From Candidatus Thiodictyon syntrophicum (lineage in GTDB: Bacteria; Pseudomonadota; Gammaproteobacteria; Chromatiales; Chromatiaceae), in the NCBI RefSeq assembly GCF_002813775.1, contig NZ_CP020370.1, positions 4,675,501 to 4,739,500 of the forward strand: DNA of 64,000 nucleotides. Reading direction: 5' to 3'. The position numbers were made by a program, and so were the translations under genes. Of this stretch, positions 62,144-64,000 are shown piece by piece (the first letter of the stretch is position 1; each line of letters starts with the position of its first letter). The notes below the pieces were generated by a model that did not search any database, had not been told where the DNA came from, and saw only the letters and a program-made list of their open reading frames with translations.

Positions 62144-62497
62144 ATGTTACCGCTGCTCGCCGACGAGAATTTCAACAACAACATCGTTCGCGGTGTTCTG
62201 CGGCGGGCCGATGACACCGACATAGTCCGCGTCCAAGACGTCGGGCTTTCCGGGGCCGACGATCCGACAGTGCTGGAGTGGCCCGCTCAGCATCAGCGGG
62301 TATTACTAACACATGATGTGAGCACGATCACTGCGTTCGCCTATGACCGCATTCGCAAGGGCAAACCCATGCCGGGTGTCTTTGAAGTCAATCGTAAAGT
62401 CGCCCTGAGTTTAGCCATTGAGGAAATCCACGCGCTGTCAACATGCAGCGAGGAAGGTGAGTGGGAGGGGCAGGTTCGGTATTTGCCGCTCAGGTAG
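62144..62497 (+). CDS. DUF5615 (PIN-like) toxin
   Basis: A 117-residue protein of the Mut7-C/PIN-like group. MLPLLADENFNNNIVRGVLR carries the catalytic acidic residues (D and E near 7-8), VLLTHDVSTI has the second aspartate, and VALSLAIEEIHAL follows. It is the ribonuclease-type toxin of the DUF433-DUF5615 module. Spacing and order are standard, so this pair looks intact. Confidence 0.88.
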   Translation: MLPLLADENFNNNIVRGVLRRADDTDIVRVQDVGLSGADDPTVLEWPAQHQRVLLTHDVSTITAFAYDRIRKGKPMPGVFEVNRKVALSLAIEEIHALSTCSEEGEWEGQVRYLPLR

Positions 62498-62530
62498 TCT
62501 GAGAGAAATGAAGCGCAAGTGTTACCTGGA

Positions 62531-62788
62531 ATGACTATAAGCAAGCACACCGACAAAGCCCCAGCGTATGTTGTCTGTATCGACAACTCCGATTATCCCG
62601 CATCCCTGGAATTGCATAAAATTTATCGTGTCCTTCCCGACGAAGATGCCGGCACGGACGCCGACCTGAGGATCATCGACGAGAGCGGCGAGGACTTTCT
62701 CTATTCTGCGGATCGGTTCGTTCCGATTGCCGTACCAATCGCGGCAAGGAAATCCATCGAACTGACGGTGCTTCCCATGAGGCTCTGA
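62531..62788 (+). CDS. Small conserved protein of unknown function
   Basis: An 85-residue protein with a compact beta-rich core: YVVCIDNSDYPASLELHKIY, then RVLPDEDA and LRIIDESGEDFLYSADRFVP. Such proteins occur singly beside TA and mobile genes in many bacteria. The ATG at 62531 is preferred over a GTG 12 bases earlier. No function is proposed. Confidence 0.7.
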   Translation: MTISKHTDKAPAYVVCIDNSDYPASLELHKIYRVLPDEDAGTDADLRIIDESGEDFLYSADRFVPIAVPIAARKSIELTVLPMRL

Positions 62789-62828
62789 TGAATAAAGTAT
62801 ACTGTGCCCAGAACTCCCCCTGTCCCCA

Positions 62829-63005
62829 GAACTCCCGAGCAAGTATGCCTTCCTGGCACGCGATACCGTCGCCCCTTATGTCGACAACCGGCCCCTGCGC
62901 GACTCCACCAAGCCGGGGTTGCGGCGCTATACGGCGGTGTATGTCGTCGGGGATGAGGAAGTGGGGCAGTATAGCGATGAGTTGGTGATGAATTGCGCCC
63001 CTTGA
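62829..63005 (+). pseudogene. C-terminal fragment of an unknown protein
   Basis: A 58-codon frame without its own start reads ELPSKYAFLARDTVAPYVDN, continues through LRRYTAVYVVGDEEVGQYSD and ends NCAP. The composition and periodicity are protein-like, unlike the other frames. It begins right after a duplicated 12-mer (CCCAGAACTCCC at 62809 and 62825), suggesting truncation at an insertion point. The rest of the gap (63006-63304) holds no gene; an imperfect GGGCGCAATTAGG/CCTAATGCGCCC pair lies at 63025-63092. Confidence 0.45.
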
Positions 63006-63304
63006 GGGCGGGCACTTCGATTGAGTCGGGCGCAATTAGGGTGTCCGGGAATAGTACCTGCTGAAAAGCCAGGTATAGATTTCCCACCTAATGCGCCCTA
63101 TGTGCTGAGCGAATTGAAGCGGAAACAATGCGATCCTGCCCCCTTTATCAGTGTTGCGCCGGTTTCGCGCCCACTTCCCGAAGTTGGATGCAGACATCTA
63201 CTTGCCCACACTACGCGATGCTCTAGTCCGAAGTTCCAGCATCGCCTAAGCGATAGGCTATTGATTCTCTTTATTTTTCAGAAAATCGTCGTGCAAACGT
63301 CTGG

Positions 63305-64000
63305 CTACACGCGGATCGTTTTGATCAAATCGAATGCCGTCTGCTGCTTGGGGTTAGGAGTGGTGTCGATGTTGAACAGCGCCTCATCGGCACTGGCCTG
63401 TTTACGTCGGCAGGTATTGCGAACGATGGTGGCTAGTTCATTGAGAAGGGTCCGGAAGCTGTGCGCCGGTGAGCCGTCGGCGAGTCGCTTGCTCGCCACT
63501 TTTTCCAAAGCCGCGTCCGAACGGGTCGCGGGCGCCACGGGATCGCGCTGGGTGAGACGCTCCTGATCTTCATCGGCGAACAGAAGACTGCGCCACGCCT
63601 CGCCCATGTGCCATTTGACGTAATAGGCGAGCATGCATAGAAACAGATGGGCACGCACCCGCTCTTCGGTATGGTGGTAGATCGGACGAATCTGTAGATC
63701 ATCGCTTTTCAACGAGCGGAACGCCGCCTCGACGTGACTCAACCCCTTGTAATGGAGTACGACCTCGGCGCTGCTGACCTGCGCGACCGGCAGGGGCGTG
63801 CGAATGACGTAGAGCCCGTCCAGCGCCGCCTCTGCGGCCACCGACTCCTCATCGATATGGAAAACGAACTGCGTGGCGGTGATGTCCAGCACGACATGCT
63901 TGGCCATCTTGTACTTGTTGATCACGCGCCCGACCCGCACGCCGATCTTGTCCGGATCCTTCAGTCGGCCATTGGCGACCATCCGTTGTACCGTCTCTAA
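63305..64000 (-). mobile_element. IS1634-family (IS4-type) transposase, C-terminal part, runs off the window
   Basis: The reverse strand is open from the right edge to a TAG at 63305 (232 codons). YKGLSHVEAAFRSLKSDDLQ has the Y-x-x-x-x-x-V-E-x-x-F-R-x-L-K block with the last catalytic glutamate of the DDE domain. RVRAHLFLCMLAYYVKWHM and the ATIVRNTC region are typical of the IS1634 C-terminus. No disruption is seen in the visible part. The left terminal inverted repeat should lie between 63006 and 63300 but could not be identified. Confidence 0.85.

Overview
The window is high-GC DNA of a gammaproteobacterium, most likely a purple sulfur bacterium (Chromatiaceae). The clearest marker is the 82-residue 2[4Fe-4S] ferredoxin at 25604-25852, which has the long second cysteine loop of the Allochromatium-type protein. 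Conserved gammaproteobacterial gene orders agree with this: ruvB-tolQRAB-pal-cpoB-tRNA-Lys, the M16 peptidase pair-rsmD-coaD-fdx, and rlmD-cysM. The density of interspersed palindromic repeats suggests a large, repeat-rich genome.

Layout. 1-9.7 kb: a partial glycosyltransferase, HtpX, tRNA-Ala and tRNA-Glu, a hotdog thioesterase, a HerA/DUF853-type ATPase, an SDR oxidoreductase, a rhodanese lipoprotein, a FimT-like minor pilin, GlcD and RuvB. 10.4-16.5 kb: the complete Tol-Pal envelope system followed by tRNA-Lys. 16.6-21 kb: a periplasmic coiled-coil protein, a shikimate dehydrogenase-like enzyme, small proteins and a decayed TIR/antitoxin region. 21.2-29.1 kb: housekeeping genes (M16 pair, rsmD, coaD, ferredoxin, CYTH phosphatase, rlmD, cysM). 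29.3-32 kb: an HPt protein, a NUDIX enzyme and the first part of a V/A-type ATPase (G and C subunits). 33-43.8 kb: a secreted-protein island with a VPxPA-CTERM protein, a 5'-nucleotidase with a type I secretion tail, a cohesin-like PEP-CTERM protein, an ExeM-like nuclease with a dockerin-like tail, a beta-helix/PKD protein and an alpha/beta hydrolase. 44-53.6 kb: a CBS-GGDEF protein, a giant alpha-2-macroglobulin, MsrA with a broken thioredoxin extension, and a cysteine-rich secreted protein. 53.6-59.5 kb: the second V/A-ATPase block (I, K, F, E, A), interrupted by a retropepsin-like gene. 59.5-64 kb: a toxin-antitoxin/ImmA scrap yard ending in an IS1634-type transposase.

How the genes fit together. 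The Tol-Pal genes form one envelope-constriction machine. The V/A-ATPase is split into two same-strand blocks about 21.6 kb apart, and subunits B and D are absent from the window. The secreted island looks like an extracellular DNA and nucleotide scavenging set: an outer nuclease, a nucleotidase, and possible cell-surface attachment through cohesin/dockerin-type modules and PEP-CTERM sorting.

A recurring theme is repeat invasion at gene edges. A short palindrome, (G)GTCCGCrCAGCGGACCCTACGGG, occurs at least eight times and supplies the stop codon of two V-ATPase genes. A second palindrome built on GGAGTCCAAGG occurs three times and truncates a TIR-domain gene. Several families of repeated AT-rich words fill the other gaps.
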